NCBI GenBank assembly: GCA_905178155.1
Contig: CAJINV010000001.1
Location: forward strand, 9,383,865-9,447,864
Length of the DNA stretch: 64,000 bases
From: Amoebophrya sp. A120
Taxonomy: Eukaryota > Sar > Dinophyceae > Syndiniales > Amoebophryaceae
Direction: 5' to 3'
Below are positions 21,868 to 33,916 of this stretch, piece by piece. The translations under genes and the position numbers were made by a program. Positions within the stretch are counted from its first letter, which is position 1. Every line of letters starts with the position of its first letter. The notes below the pieces were generated by a model. The model saw nothing but the letters and a program-made list of their open reading frames with translations. It had not been told where the DNA came from and searched no databases.

Positions 21868-23141
21868 ATGTCCTCAGTCGCTAGCGGTATCGGTCGGCGC
21901 TACAATGCGGTTTGGCAGCAGACGATGCTCCGGATCAAGGATCCGAAAATATCCGTACCATTTTACGAAAAGCACTTCGGCATGGAACTGGTACACCAGT
22001 ACGACTTCCCGCAGTGGAAGTTTTCTCTCTTCTTTTTGGAAAAAAAACACCCAAAAGACCCGCCAGCGGTTGGACCACAGGGACCAGGAAGCCCGCCCCC
22101 GACGACGGTAGCGTCAGAAAAGTACCTATGGGACATGAACGGGCCAGTGACGTTGGAGCTGACGCACAACCACGGCAGCGAAACTGACACTAATTTCAAG
22201 GTTTGGTCCGGGAATTCAGGATCGGATCTGCCACCGGAGAGCCCCCTGTTCCTGGAAAACGGGCCGGTCCGTGGGTTTGGCCACATCGCCTTCAACGTGG
22301 ACGACGTGTATGCGTTTTCCGAGAAATTGGAACAGGAGGGCGTAAAATTTCAAAAAAGACCGAACGAGGGACGGATGAAGGGGCTGGCGTTCGCCTTGGA
22401 CCCCGATGGGTACTGGTTGGAGCTCTGTGCGCGAAGTACGGAAAGCGAGGCAGCGAAGGCGAGGTTCGAGGGCGTAGGCCCGAACTTGAGTCAAACGATG
22501 CTGCGGGTGAAAGGTATGAAAGCAAGATATTTTCTGAATTCTGGTGTTGCTGGTATGAAGGCATTGCTCTGCGTAGAAAGTGCTTGATAGAAAAACACAT
22601 AGCATAAGCGACATGCAGTCGCTTCTTTACACCCCCGAACAAAAGCTAAACTAATCGTTCAGACGCCGACGCCAGCATTGCTTTCTACACGAACGTGCTG
22701 GGCATGACAGTGGTTCGCAAGATGGAGATCCCCAACGACTTCACGAACTACTTTCTCGCTTCGAAGTTCCTGCCCGAGGAGGAGGAGAAGTGGAAGACCG
22801 TCTGCAAGGAGGACCCGAACAGCCCGGACGCGCGGGAATTTGTGAAATCGCTCTGGTATCCAGTCCTGGAACTGACACACAACCACGGGACCGAAGCAAA
22901 AGAGGACTTCGTGATCTGCAACGGAAACGGCGGGGACTACCAGGGTTTCGGCCACATTGGGTTCCTCGTGGACGATTTAAACAGTTGCTGCCAAGAAATG
23001 GAGGCGGCTGGTGTCAAATTCCACAAGAAACCCACGGACGGCAACATGCAACAAATCGCGTTTGCGCTCGATCCCAGTGGGTATCGAGTGGAACTCGTGC
23101 AGCGAGGCAGCACGTTCGCTGGTGTATGTGCCAACTTCTGA
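21868..23141 (+). CDS. GLO1: Two-domain lactoylglutathione lyase (glyoxalase I)
   Basis: Exons 21868-22513 and 22663-23141 (GT-AG intron) give 374 aa. Glyoxalase I converts the hemithioacetal of methylglyoxal and glutathione to S-lactoylglutathione, normally in the cytosol. The protein holds two tandem GLO1 domains, as in yeast and Plasmodium, instead of one domain that dimerises. Each domain has the full motif set: QQTMLRIKDP, LELTHNHG, RGFGHIAF and DPDGYWLEL in the first (about residues 15-190); QTMLRVKG/D, LELTHNHG, QGFGHIGF and DPSGYRVEL in the second (about 210-370). The Gln/Glu/His/Glu metal ligands are therefore present in both halves. The intron sits just inside the start of domain 2. 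No targeting peptide is apparent. Confidence 0.95.
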
Positions 23142-23855
23142 ATAGCAGCATGTTGTGCTGCAAGATACCTTATCTTCTTCTTAAATAGCAATAGCGCGCT
23201 TTGTGAACAGTAGTGAAGAACTCGCACTGGTTATACTTTCTCCACCGGGACTGTAAGTGTAATATCAGAGTCCACGCTAAGCGGCCCAAGGCTGTAGGCT
23301 GCTTTAATGGCTGCGCAGCGTGAGGGTGAGACGAGAGCTGACGCTGAGGTGTTTTAATTTTCGCAAAGCCGGTTTTACTCACATCCGCATTCGAAACAAA
23401 AGCAATCAAAGTGAGCGAGCTTCCAGCAGATGATTTCCCGTTTTCAGCATCGTTTCTGCACCTGCAGATTCCTTTGGTTTTCGTTCGCTTCGCAAGTAGT
23501 GGCAGGTGAGAGAGGCTTCTTAATAGCCGCGAAGGCGTGCTGGCATCCACATCGAGAAAAACTGCGGTGCAACTGTGGCGCACGAAGAAAGAGACGACTC
23601 TTGGATGTCGTGCACAGCGCACGGCCGCGGTGCTAAGAATGTCGCTGTAAACACCTACATTCAGAAGAGGAAGCGCTTGTGATCACTAAGTACAAGGAAG
23701 AGAATAGGGTTTCGCTTTGACGTGTAAGTACAATTACAATTAGTTTTGTGTCGAGTGACGTTCGTGTCTAGTAGCAGCAGCTTCACCTCCGCGTTCATCG
23801 CATCGTTTTCCAACCATCGTTCAGTTTTGCCTCCTCGTCCTGGGGACCGACGATC
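23142..23855. other. Intergenic, 714 bp
   Basis: No supported gene; the short ORFs on both strands lack motifs. Confidence 0.5.
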
Positions 23856-26800
23856 ATGTTCGCTCCCCCACTGCGTTTTACGACAACCCGGGACCCTCCG
23901 GGCACGTCGACCCACATTTCGCATCTGCAAAGGCAGTACGAAAAGTTGGAGTCGAAGATGAAATCGTTGCGCGAGCAGCAGAAGAAGAGGAAGCTGGTCC
24001 GCGGCATGATCTCCGGTTTGGGCAACGACCGGCCCGTGACGATCGACCCCGTCTTTGAGGAGTGCCGTCGGAAGCGCCTCCAGTGGACCGTGGAGAGCAA
24101 GGAAAATGACAACAACGAGTCGCAGAGCCTCTTCGCTCACGACCATCAAGGCTACATCAATGCGCAGCAGCAGCCCTCCGGACTGAACGTGTCCAGTCTT
24201 TTCGGGATCAACAAGAGTCGGATCAGCACGAAAGGAGACCAGGGGATGAACCTGTCGCCCGGGAGTGCACGAAACAGTAAGGACAGCAAGACCTCTACTA
24301 CGCGGCACATGAAACGGAAACTTTCCTCTAACACTTCGCGGTCCTTTCAGCAGGTGCGGGAGCACAGTCAGGTGCTGGAAATAAATGCAGCGGGATCCTC
24401 CTCCGGAGATGAAGAGGCCGCCGCGGGGACTGGAAGGGGCGTCCAGGCGGAACGCCAGCAGCAGCTGCATCCCGACGCGACTGGCAACTCATCTGTGCAG
24501 ACGCGGAGTCAGGGGTACGACGAGCAGGAGGAAGCTGCCGGTTTAAAAACGGCTCGTCGCCGGAGCCGCTCACCCTCGAGGCCCAGTGGAGACTTGTTGC
24601 TACAACAGAACAACAACTTGCCAGAAGCGGGCGGAACAAATGCGAACCACGCGACTACCGCACGGAGGAGGCACAGTGGAAATAATATTAAGGGCGGGAA
24701 CAAGCCTGATGTCGTCGGGCCGTCCTTCCGGCAGAAAAATCAGGGCTTGGAACGGCGCATTCTGCTGACCACGGCTGCGGAACTGAGCCGAGAACGCAAT
24801 GAGGTGGTGCGGGAGACGGCGGACTGCATCAAGCAGGTGGTCGACAACACGTACAGTGTGAAGCAGAACCTCGAGGAGCGCACGGAACAGTATCTGAAAA
24901 AGGTGGTAAATCAGTGGCCGGTCTGGTACGAGCAGGTACAGCAGGTGCGGGAGAGTGTGTTGCACGAAGGAGAGCGCCTGAGCACGCTGAAGTGGAACGC
25001 AGAGCACTGTCAGGAGATTGCGGCCGTGCAGCGAGGGCTCGAAGAATTTCGTCGTCAGATCGCTGCAGAAGTCGCGCGCACAAATGTCGAAGATTTGGAA
25101 GATCCGGCGCTTGAAGAGACCACTGATCATGAAGATAAAAGAGGGCACGACTTGGATATGAGCAAACAAGAAAATCGTGCCGCAGGGGACCCAGATAGCA
25201 TCGCGGATCATGCCAGTCCTGCGCTCGGAGGGGGAGGCACCAGCGCTGAGAGCAAGGGAAAAAGCTCCAAGGCGCATGGGAGGCGGCCGGACGGAGCTGC
25301 AGCGCAGCTGCGGAAACCGCCCGCTTCTTTCACCAATACTGCCAAAACAAATGCGGGCGACGACAAGCACCAGTGGTTAGCGGACTACTTCGAGAAGTTC
25401 ACACGGCCCCTTGCAGCGTCGTCCAGTGCCGGTGAAACCTCCGTGCCGCGGGACGAAGCCGCGAAGGCGGAGGCGCGACGGTTGCGCGACGGGCTGCGTG
25501 CCATGTACCAGCGGTTGCAGCAGCTGGAAGCGCCCTTGAGCGAGGAGGAGAAGCTTGTGGCGCAAAAGGCGCACGCTGCAGCACGGGCAGGCACGGTATT
25601 TCCAGAGGGCGAAGAGCAGTTTCACGCTCCGGTGGTGTTCCGAGGCCAGGATCTTCACGCCGGCCGCGCTGGTGTGCAATCGGCCCCGGTGCAGTCGCTG
25701 GTGAGCAATTTCATCCAAGAAGAGGCTGACGCGCTCGGGTTGTCGCCGGAGGTTGCACGTGATCATCTTCGCAAGGACCTCCAGGGAAGCAATGCGCGCT
25801 TTGCCGCGGCGGGTGGGAAGAACGATTTGCTGAGGAGCACGCCGTCACTGATTGACCCTACCCCACTGTCGATGAAGCAGAAGGCTTCGCCGTCGATACT
25901 GATGGCTTCGAACAACGGTGGTTTGCAACCGGTCCCGGGTGATCATTCGAGTCGGCAGTACACGCAAGCGCAAGTTCGGACACAGCAGATGTTGCCGGCA
26001 CATATTAACCGCGCCAGTATGGATCAGGTTGTGATCGAGCCCCCAGAGCAAGATCGCTCGTACCTGCACCCGACGCCGCAAAGGGAGCACAAACCCGGCA
26101 ACTTTCTCACACCAGATCTCGGTCGAAGAGGAGAAAATCTCGTAGAGGCGCTTTCCAGTACAAAAAGCCGTTTTTATTGTAGTGGGCTTGTAGTTGTGCA
26201 ACGATATTAGCCAAGAGAACTGATGGTGACGTTCCAAGAAGTGGCATGAAAGAAGAACTGTAGGGCTCGGCTTTTTACTTACTAAAACAGCACAAGTATG
26301 TACTTGCGACATGCTCTACATCTACATAAGTACATCAGCTATACTCATTTCCACCCGTATCTATCGTAGGTGCGCGCACCCAGGATTCGGATGCGAGCCA
26401 GGACCTTCTTTCGATCGCGCACGACTACCAAAAGTCCCGCAACGCGTCGGAGGTGCCTGCCCACAGTTCCCCTCGGGACAGCGGGATTCCCACCGGCGGC
26501 CAGTCCTCCCATTCTTCCTCCAAGGACCTGCCGGTGCGCTTTGCGGACCTGCAGCAGGGATTGGCACAACAAGGGCCGCATCAGCTACAACAGCAGCAAG
26601 TTCTCGCCACCTCCGAGCAAAACACATCCGGTTCGAAGAGTCGCTCGAGTGACAGTCACTTGGATGCGCTCCACCGCGGTCTGATGGGCGGCGCAACCGG
26701 TGAAAGTATTCTCATCGGCCATCGACAGTCGGTAAATGCGGCTGGTGCTGGTAGTGCTGCTAGCAACACCTTACAGCCCGAAATAAATTCCCGCATTCTG

Positions 26801-28325
26801 GTCAATAATGTGTTTCAGCACGACTACGAGGAGAGCAAAGACGACGCGTCTTCACGGGCGAATATCTCCAGCATTGTGGCGGAGGGGTCCGCGGTGTACA
26901 ACAAGCAGAGCCTGGATTTCCAGAAATCCGTCATGATCGCCGACCAGGAGATCCTGGACGATTCTTCCGACGACGGCGGCGTCTTCGGCGGGGGTTCCTC
27001 TTCGCAGAGTAAGGATCGAGTAAATTACCCCCCAGGTGGTGGACAAGGCACTGAAGATATCAACGCGCACATCCTCGGTAGCGACGAGTCCAGCAACAGA
27101 GAGTCTACCTCGCCGAAGCAGTCCGAAGCGACGATCCGGCAGCCGAATCTGATGACGGCTCGGGACTCGACGCCCGGCACGCTGAACCAGACCAGCCAGA
27201 GTATCATCGAACAGCAAGTACTAGCGAGGAGTGCGGAGCGAGATGAACAGCGCTTCGTCTCTCAATTACCAGCGGTAAGTAGCAAGACCGGCACGTCGAA
27301 AACCAGCAGTGCTAGCAGCGAACCGGTCGTCCGTGAGGTGGGCCAGAGGCAGCAACTACAAACCTTGGACGCGAACACCGCAGCTAACGCTGTTACATCC
27401 TCTTCCCAATCCCAGTCGCATGCCACGTCGAACAGCCAGACGTATTTTGTGACCCCGAAAACCATCAATACGTCCACCTCGTCCTCCTCGAAATACGGCG
27501 GGTCGGCCGCGATTCAGAAGATCTCGTCCAGCAACGCGTCGGACAGGCGGTCCCGTGCCGGCGACTTCTCGGTGTCGAACTCGCTGCGCCGCCAGGTCAG
27601 CAGCGACCTGTCCGTGAAGCTGTTCTGTTTCGCGTTTCTCGCGGAGCTGGTCGAGGATCAGCTGCAGGACGTCGCAGATTTGCGAAGCTATCTCGGCAAG
27701 GAGGTGTTTGGCCAGCAGCTCGGGCGACGGGAAACGTACGATTTGGATTTCATCTTCCGGTTTCTGCTGGACATCCAAGACCACGCCGAGGAAACGATTG
27801 AAGAATTCTTCGAGGCGGACAATCTCGGTATGATTTATCTAAGATTGTTCGAATCTATATATAGAAATTTCTTATAGTGTCACCACGTTTATTTGTATGC
27901 TAGTTTGTCTTCGTGTTGGTGTTCGTGTTTGTGCATGGTTTATTGAAGCGCAAGCCAAGTGTACTATAGGAACAAGAACATAATTTTCATCCTCAGCTGT
28001 GGAGCACATCCACGCGGCGTTGTTTTTGGTTCCGGAGGACGCCAACCCGCAATTTCAGAAGGTGATGAAGGAGCACTGTGCTTTTCTCGAAGCGCGCCGG
28101 GGGAAGCAGATCCTGGAGCAAAATTGCGAGTGGTACCAGAAGAGGAGTCAGCTGGGCTCCTCCGCCCCTGGGAGCAAGCAATCCGTCAGCAGTGGCGGGC
28201 CCGCGGGCGGTGCTGGTGGAAATACAGGGAGTAAAAGCCGGCCTTTGCAACTGAACCCCGCGTTTCTCGGAACCTCTGTGGTCGCGGTGGAAGAGAGCGA
28301 GTTCGCAGAGATTTCAGATCTGTAG
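23856..28325 (+). CDS. Large, mostly disordered protein with a helical C-terminal region
   Basis: Exons 23856-26157, 26370-27827 and 27997-28325 give 1362 aa; both introns are GT-AG with matching phases. The N-terminus (MFAPPLRFTTTRDPPG…) leads into a short coiled coil (residues about 25-60). A long Ser/Gln/Gly-rich disordered stretch follows, with a helical, Glu-rich segment near residues 295-410 (ELSRERNEVVRETADCIKQV and following). The C-terminal 170 residues look folded: LSVKLFCFAFLAELVEDQLQ, YDLDFIFRFLLDIQDHAEET and EHIHAALFLVPEDANPQFQK are amphipathic and low in Ser and Gln. No catalytic motif or known domain is recognised. A scaffold or cytoskeleton-associated role is possible but is only a guess from composition. 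Confidence 0.8.
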
Positions 28326-29213
28326 GAAGAACGATGGATGTTAACCAGCAGAAGTAAAGTAGCAATAGCTGCCCATCTACTTCAGAAATGACATCAATGA
28401 GCATGTTGCGCTCTGTTCGTCGAGATCTTTGCTTTTGAATGAACCAAATGACGAAGCAGGAGAGCTCATAAATCAACGCTGCCCTCTGTTGCAATTGTCC
28501 CACGGTTTGAGAATTTTTGTTTCAGCTAGTACTCAGTCTGCTGTTGTTCTTGCAGCCAGGAAGCTGTAATCGCTGATGCAATGATGCAGGGGTCATTCAC
28601 ATGCGGTAGTTACGGAAACGAAAGCGAAGTACGTAGAACTGCCATATTCACGTAATTGAAAATAGAAGACGAGTATTGTTTTCGCTCTGTAAAATGCCAG
28701 GAAGACAACAAATTGTTGTTGACTGCTGGACTGCATCTGCAACTTGATCAAGTGCCAAAATCTTTTCTGCAAGAAGTGGTAGGTACAAGAAGAAGGAAAT
28801 GGAAAAGTTTATCGAAATGACGATCAGGATCACTTCGAACAAGCAATGCGAATATGTAGACGCAGCAATCAACGCGATCCACATTTTTGCTATTTGAAGT
28901 GTGTCGACTTCAGAAGTAGTACCAGCCTAGGAGTTCGAGTTTCTTCTTCTCCCCTACTTCATCGACATTTTTTTTTCCTTTTGATGCTGGAGCTAACTCT
29001 TTACTTGCTGCAATTTCGTATTTTTCGCTCATGAGTTGTAGTTTTGCTGAAAGGATTTTACACTCGTCCAGACCTCTACACCGCCTTAGTACCTTCCAAA
29101 CAGAAACGAAGCGTAAACGCCGAATTAGTTGAAGGTTTCCTTGTGTCACCTTATCCTTTTTAGTGCCTCGTCTTAATCGATCCTACAATAGAGAGGTCAA
29201 GCAAAAGAAAAAA
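28326..29213. other. Intergenic, 888 bp
   Basis: No supported gene. The last 170 bp (from about 29041) belong to the kinase segmental duplication. Confidence 0.5.
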
Positions 29214-31280
29214 ATGAACGCCTCCGGCGGGACCAACTGGCCCTCGGACCCAAACGCGTACGAGAAGACCACCCTTATCGGGACTGGCGCCTCCGCCAAG
29301 GTGCACATTGCGAAGACGAACGACAACAGAATATGTGCACTGAAAATATTGGACTTGGAAGCGCTCGTGCACGACGATGTGTTGGACGAAATTCGAAAAG
29401 AGTTGCAGGCCATGGCTTTGTGCCGTCACCCCAACGTCATTTCGCACTACGTGTCTTTCCCCTACAAACGACAAATGTGGCTGGTCATGCCACTGATGCC
29501 CGGAGGCAGTGCCGCGGATCTGTTGCGATCCCAGTTCCCGCACGGGTTTAAGAATGAACTCGGAATATTGCTGCACATCCTCTACGAAACCTTGAAGGCA
29601 CTGGAGTATTTACACGACGACAAAAACAAACAGATCCACCGGGACTTGAAGGCAGCAAATCTACTTCTCGGCGCGCAGGTACGATGAAGCTGAATGTTTT
29701 TGGTTCGAAAGCGAAACATCAACCAAGTCCAAGTTCACCACGTCTTCCGCGTTTATTGCTTTGAACTACAAATGCTGCAGCTAAAACAAAAACTCAAAGA
29801 AACATATGCTCATTATTTCGATTCCAACAGGCTGAGGTCTTTTACTTTTTGAGACGATATTTTGAGAAAAAAAACGAAAACTAAATCAGGGCGAAGTGTG
29901 CCTCGCGGATTTCGGCGTTGCGGCTACACTGAAAGAGCAGCGAACAAGGAATACCTTCGTCGGGACTCCGTGCTGGATGGCCCCGGAAGTGCTGCAGGCC
30001 GGACAGAGTGGCGCGCAGGGGGGCTACACACAAAAGGCGGATATTTGGTCCCTGGGCATCACCGCACTAGAACTGTACAACGGCGAGGCGCCCTACCAGC
30101 GGCTGCACCACTTGAAGATCATGCAGAACATTTTGGACAAGCCCCCACCTGTCGCGCCCCAGGAGGCGGACCCGGGGTTTCGTGAGTTTGTCTCCTACTG
30201 CCTGCAGAAGAACCCGAGCAAGAGGCCCGGTGCCAAGGAGCTGATCGGGGCCCGGAATTTTGGCTGGGAGAGACGGACTCCCGACCGCCTGAAAGCGATC
30301 ATTGAGCGCCTTCCCCCGCTGGAGGAAAGGAGAAAGATCAAACAGCTCGCCGAGCGAAATCCGCAGACGTCCGGTGCGAGCGGTGGCCCAAAGGGACAAA
30401 GCGGCGCGACCGAGGAGTGGAACTTTGATTTGCCGGAAGACGAAACCAGCAAGGACCTGGCCGCGGATAAGAATGTTCCCGGACACGTCACCTTTGCCGG
30501 TTTGCCGGAGGACGATGAGGCATAGTCGTAGAGGTTTCTCTGGAGCGGTGTGATGGTGAATCTGCAGGCATAGAGGTTTCTCTTGTCGTTCTGGAGCTGC
30601 ATGCGCATTCATCCAACATTTTCATGTATCACCCGAAATGCAACTACGCACTGAAGAAAAAGCTGACTCATGTGGACAATTGCAAAAGTCCTTTATCGCA
30701 CCCGCAAACGCAGTACTTCACCTAGTTCCGCCCTCATGAAAAACATTATACCGCCATTATCATACGAAACATATTCATCGCTGGCGACACAGACAAAGAA
30801 CTGTATAGAAAAACGACATCAAATAAGTAAGACCCGGAAGTGCCATTGGAGTTTTCCCTCAAGGTGCGGACAAAACATTTGCACACGGGTCCAAGTTCTG
30901 TGTTCCCTCGATGTTTGCAGCGTCGAAGTCAAGGACTCTTCTTATTTCACTCCGAGTTTACGTTCAGTTGGTTCTGTCGATCGCTCCTGCCCTGGTTCAC
31001 GTGCCGGTCGAACTTTATCATAAGTAGAAATAGCTGACCGATAGCGATACAGCAAAAGCTGCAAAATCCGGTCCGATTCAGGGAGAAGACAGGCGCCCGT
31101 CGCTGGAATTTGAAGGCAATGTTGGGATCATGTTGACAGCAGCTCAGGCGCAAGGTCACGAGGATCGATACGGTGGTGCCTTACGATAGACTTCATCGCG
31201 AAAGACTGCGCCGGAGATCAAGATCATTTCCTCGATCTTCTTGTTTCTGTTTGACCTCCTATCATGGAAGCAAAAGTCAA
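29041..31280 (+). repeat. Segmental duplication, unit 1 (kinase gene plus flanks)
   Basis: The first of two direct copies. Similarity to unit 2 (31451-33870) extends beyond the kinase coding region. Upstream, both have TAGTTTTGCTGA at their start, AACGTAAACG-like and ATCCT(A/G)C elements. Downstream, both have CCATTGGAGTTTTCCCTC, a CGGTCCGAT(T/G)(C/T)AGGGAG block and TTTGA(C/T)CTCCTAT at their end. The boundaries are approximate and judged by eye. Confidence 0.75.
29214..30525 (+). CDS. STE20/GCK-type Ser/Thr protein kinase, copy 1
   Basis: Exons 29214-29678 and 29890-30525 (GT-AG) give 366 aa. The kinase domain is complete: glycine loop IGTGASAKV, catalytic Lys in CALKILDLE, αC Glu in IRKELQAMA, HRDLKAANLLL, DFG in LADFGVAA, GTPCWMAPEV in the activation segment, and DIWSLGITALEL. 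GTPxWMAPEV and the overall spacing are typical of the STE20/GCK group, including the OSR1/SPAK branch. After the kinase core comes a short linker, then EEWNFDLPEDET and an acidic C-terminus (GLPEDDEA), reminiscent of WNF/WDF tail motifs in GCK kinases. No OSR1 PF2 domain is seen. It is a tandem paralogue of the next gene, with the same intron position between HRDLK…GAQ and GEVCLADFG. Confidence 0.93.
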
Positions 31281-31626
31281 CCATGAATCCTGTTCTATGA
31301 AGATGAAAAGTAAGAAAGCAGAAACAAAACAAGTTTTTTTTTACGTAGTTTCGTTGTTTGCTGTTTGTGGCTTTGAATATTAAGAGCTACGACATTCCTT
31401 GCTTCCTGTTCGTGAATAACACTGTGGTTGATTTTTCGCCTAGAAGATCTAGTTTTGCTGAGGGTGAAAAGATGTAAAACGTCGTTCAGAGGTCTACATC
31501 TACTCGGTACCGTTGGAACGGGAAACGTAAACGTCTTGCTACTTTAAGTTTACGCTGTATTACCTCACCCTGTTTCATGCCCTACATAAATTGATCCTGC
31601 TATACCAGAGGGACAAAAAAACAAAC
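30526..31626. other. Intergenic, 1101 bp
   Basis: No gene is supported. The first about 750 bp are the 3' flank of duplication unit 1; the part from about 31451 is the 5' flank of unit 2. Confidence 0.55.
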
Positions 31627-33870
31627 ATGAACGCTTCCGGCGGGACCAAATGGCCTTCGGACCCGAACGCGTACGAGATGACCACCCTAATCGGGACCGG
31701 CGCCTCCGCCAGGGTGCACATTGCCAGAACGAACGACAACAGAACATGTGCACTGAAAATATTGGACTTGGAAGCGCTCGCGAACGACGACGTACTGGAC
31801 GAAATTCGGAAGGAATTGCAGGCCATGGCTTTGTGCCGTCACCCCAACATCATCTCGCACTACGTGTCTTTCCCCTACAAACGACAAATGTGGCTGGTCA
31901 TGCCACTGATGCCCGGAGGCAGTGCCGCGGACCTGTTGCGTTCGCAGTTCCCGGGCGGGTTTAAGAATGATGAACTCGGAACGGTGCTGCACATTCTCTA
32001 CGAAATTTCAAAGGCGTTGGAGTATTTACACGACGAAAAAAACAAGCAAATCCACCGAGACTTGAAGGGCGCAAATGTACTGCTCGGAGCACAGGTATGG
32101 TGAAGGTTTTTACTTTTGTTCAAAGCGACTAGCAGCACCACGCATTTTGCGTCTGTTGCTTTCTCTTTTTCATTTCCCGTGAGTGCCCTACTAATTTTCT
32201 CGAGTTTTGTAGGCAGTCCTTCTTTCGAGATGACTTACATAGCTAGAAAAATAAAACGAAAACTTCTATACCAGGGCGAAGTGTGCCTTGCAGATTTTGG
32301 CGTTGCGGCCACACTGAAAGAGCAGCGAACAAGGAATACCTGCATTGGGACTCCACACTGGATGGCCCCGGAAGTGCTGCAGGCCGGACAGAGCGGCGCG
32401 CAATGGGGCTACACGCAAAAGGCGGACATTTGGTCTCTGGGTATCACCGCACTCGAACTGTACAACGGCGCGGCGCCCTACCAGCGCCAGCGGCTGCACT
32501 ACTTCGAGATCATGGAGAACATTTTGAACATGCCCCCACCCGTCGCGCCCCAGGAGGCGGACCCCAGGTTTCGTGAGTTCGTCTCCTACTGCCTGCAGAA
32601 GAACCCAAGCAGCCGGCCCCGCGCTAAGGAGCTGATCGGGGCCCAGAACTTCGGCTGGGAAAGACGGAGTCCCGACCGGCTGAAAGCGATCATTGAGAGC
32701 CTCCCCCCACTGGAGGAGAGGACAATGATCGGGCAGCTCGCCGAAACATCCGGCTCCGGGGCGAGTGGTGGCGTGAATGGACAGAGCGGTGCGGCCGGAC
32801 AGAGCGGCGCGAGCGAAGAGTGGAATTTTGATTTGCCAGAAGACGAAACCGGTACCACGTTGTAACGGGCCGCGGACGAGCGTTGTAACGGGACCCGTCA
32901 TCTTTTCCAATTTAACTGGAGAGGACGATGAGGCATAGAGATATTCTCTTCTAGGAAGAGGAGTTGGTGAATCTAGATAATCATGTTCAGTGACATGTTC
33001 AACACGTTGTAGAACTATAACTAAGCAGTCAGTGGCTGTTCTTCCTGAGGCTGAGCTTGGCCTTGACATGCATTCCAATTTTGATTGAAATTTTCATTAT
33101 CGCCAGAAAATGCAACTACGCATTTCCATTTGTTTTGAAGAAAAAGCTATACTCATGTGGATAATCGATGCTAGTAATGTAATTGTAAAATAGACTTATC
33201 TTTATGTTTATGATGCTAATTTGAATTCTAGTATTTCTTTTTCTATTTCACCTATGCTGCCGCAGCCGCTATGATACCATCACAAAAAGAACATATTCAT
33301 GCTCCCTCGTTCGCGGGGACACAGACAAGAAGCAGTATTCAAGAAGGGTACTGGGCACTGAAGCAGTATTCAATGATTATCAAATTCAAAGACCAAGAGC
33401 CATTGGAGTTTTCCCTCATCCGCGGACAAAAATACGCATGTAGGCTCAATTGTAAGAATTTTTGCAACAACCACAAGCACTCTTCCAATAGAAAATAAGC
33501 TTGCGCGCACGCAGCTCCCTCGTCGTACGAGTACGTGGGGTTGAAGTAGACGAATGCTCTTGTTTAACTTCGAGCTCAGTTCTGTTCGGTGCTCCTGCTC
33601 CTGTTTCACCGTCTCCGTCTCGCGCCAGTCAAACTTTATGATCGAATTCCTCAGGAGCCGGTGCCGGTCCAGGGAAAAAAGTCGGTCCGATGTAGGGAGG
33701 ACAGAGCCGCCCCCAGATGGAACTTGAACCCAATGAATTCTGACATCATCATGACAGATCCGGCACAAGGCCAGGACGATCTATTTATTACAGGCGGCGG
33801 GGATTTCGATTTCGACTTCTCGGTCCCCTCCTGGCTTTTTGATCTCCTATGACAGCCAAACTTACTGTTC
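31451..33870 (+). repeat. Segmental duplication, unit 2 (kinase gene plus flanks)
   Basis: The second direct copy, about 2.4 kb. Its coding part is highly similar to unit 1, while the flanks show many substitutions and small indels. Its 3' edge lies only about 50 bp before the start codon of the next gene (33917), so that gene's upstream region may derive from the duplicated flank. Confidence 0.75.
31627..32865 (+). CDS. STE20/GCK-type Ser/Thr protein kinase, copy 2, with shortened tail
   Basis: Exons 31627-32094 and 32275-32865 (GT-AG) give 352 aa. All kinase motifs are intact: IGTGASARV, CALKILDLE, HRDLKGANVLL, LADFGVAATLKEQ, GTPHWMAPEV and DIWSLGITALEL. Differences from copy 1 include Cys to His in GTP(C/H)WMAPEV, an added Arg-Gln pair in YQRQRLHYFE and a Gly/Ser/Ala-rich repeat before EEWNFDLPEDET. 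The protein then ends at GTTL, because a TAA interrupts what in copy 1 codes for the last acidic residues. The remaining tail codons, including GAGGACGATGAGGCATAG, are still visible just downstream, so the C-terminus was lost after the duplication. Confidence 0.92.
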
Positions 33871-33916
33871 AATCCCGTTGGTTCTCTATTTCCTATTGTA
33901 TTTTGATGAACAACAA
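32866..33916. other. Intergenic, 1051 bp
   Basis: Holds the 3' flank of duplication unit 2, including the decayed end of the kinase reading frame (to about 32940). No separate gene is supported. Confidence 0.55.
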
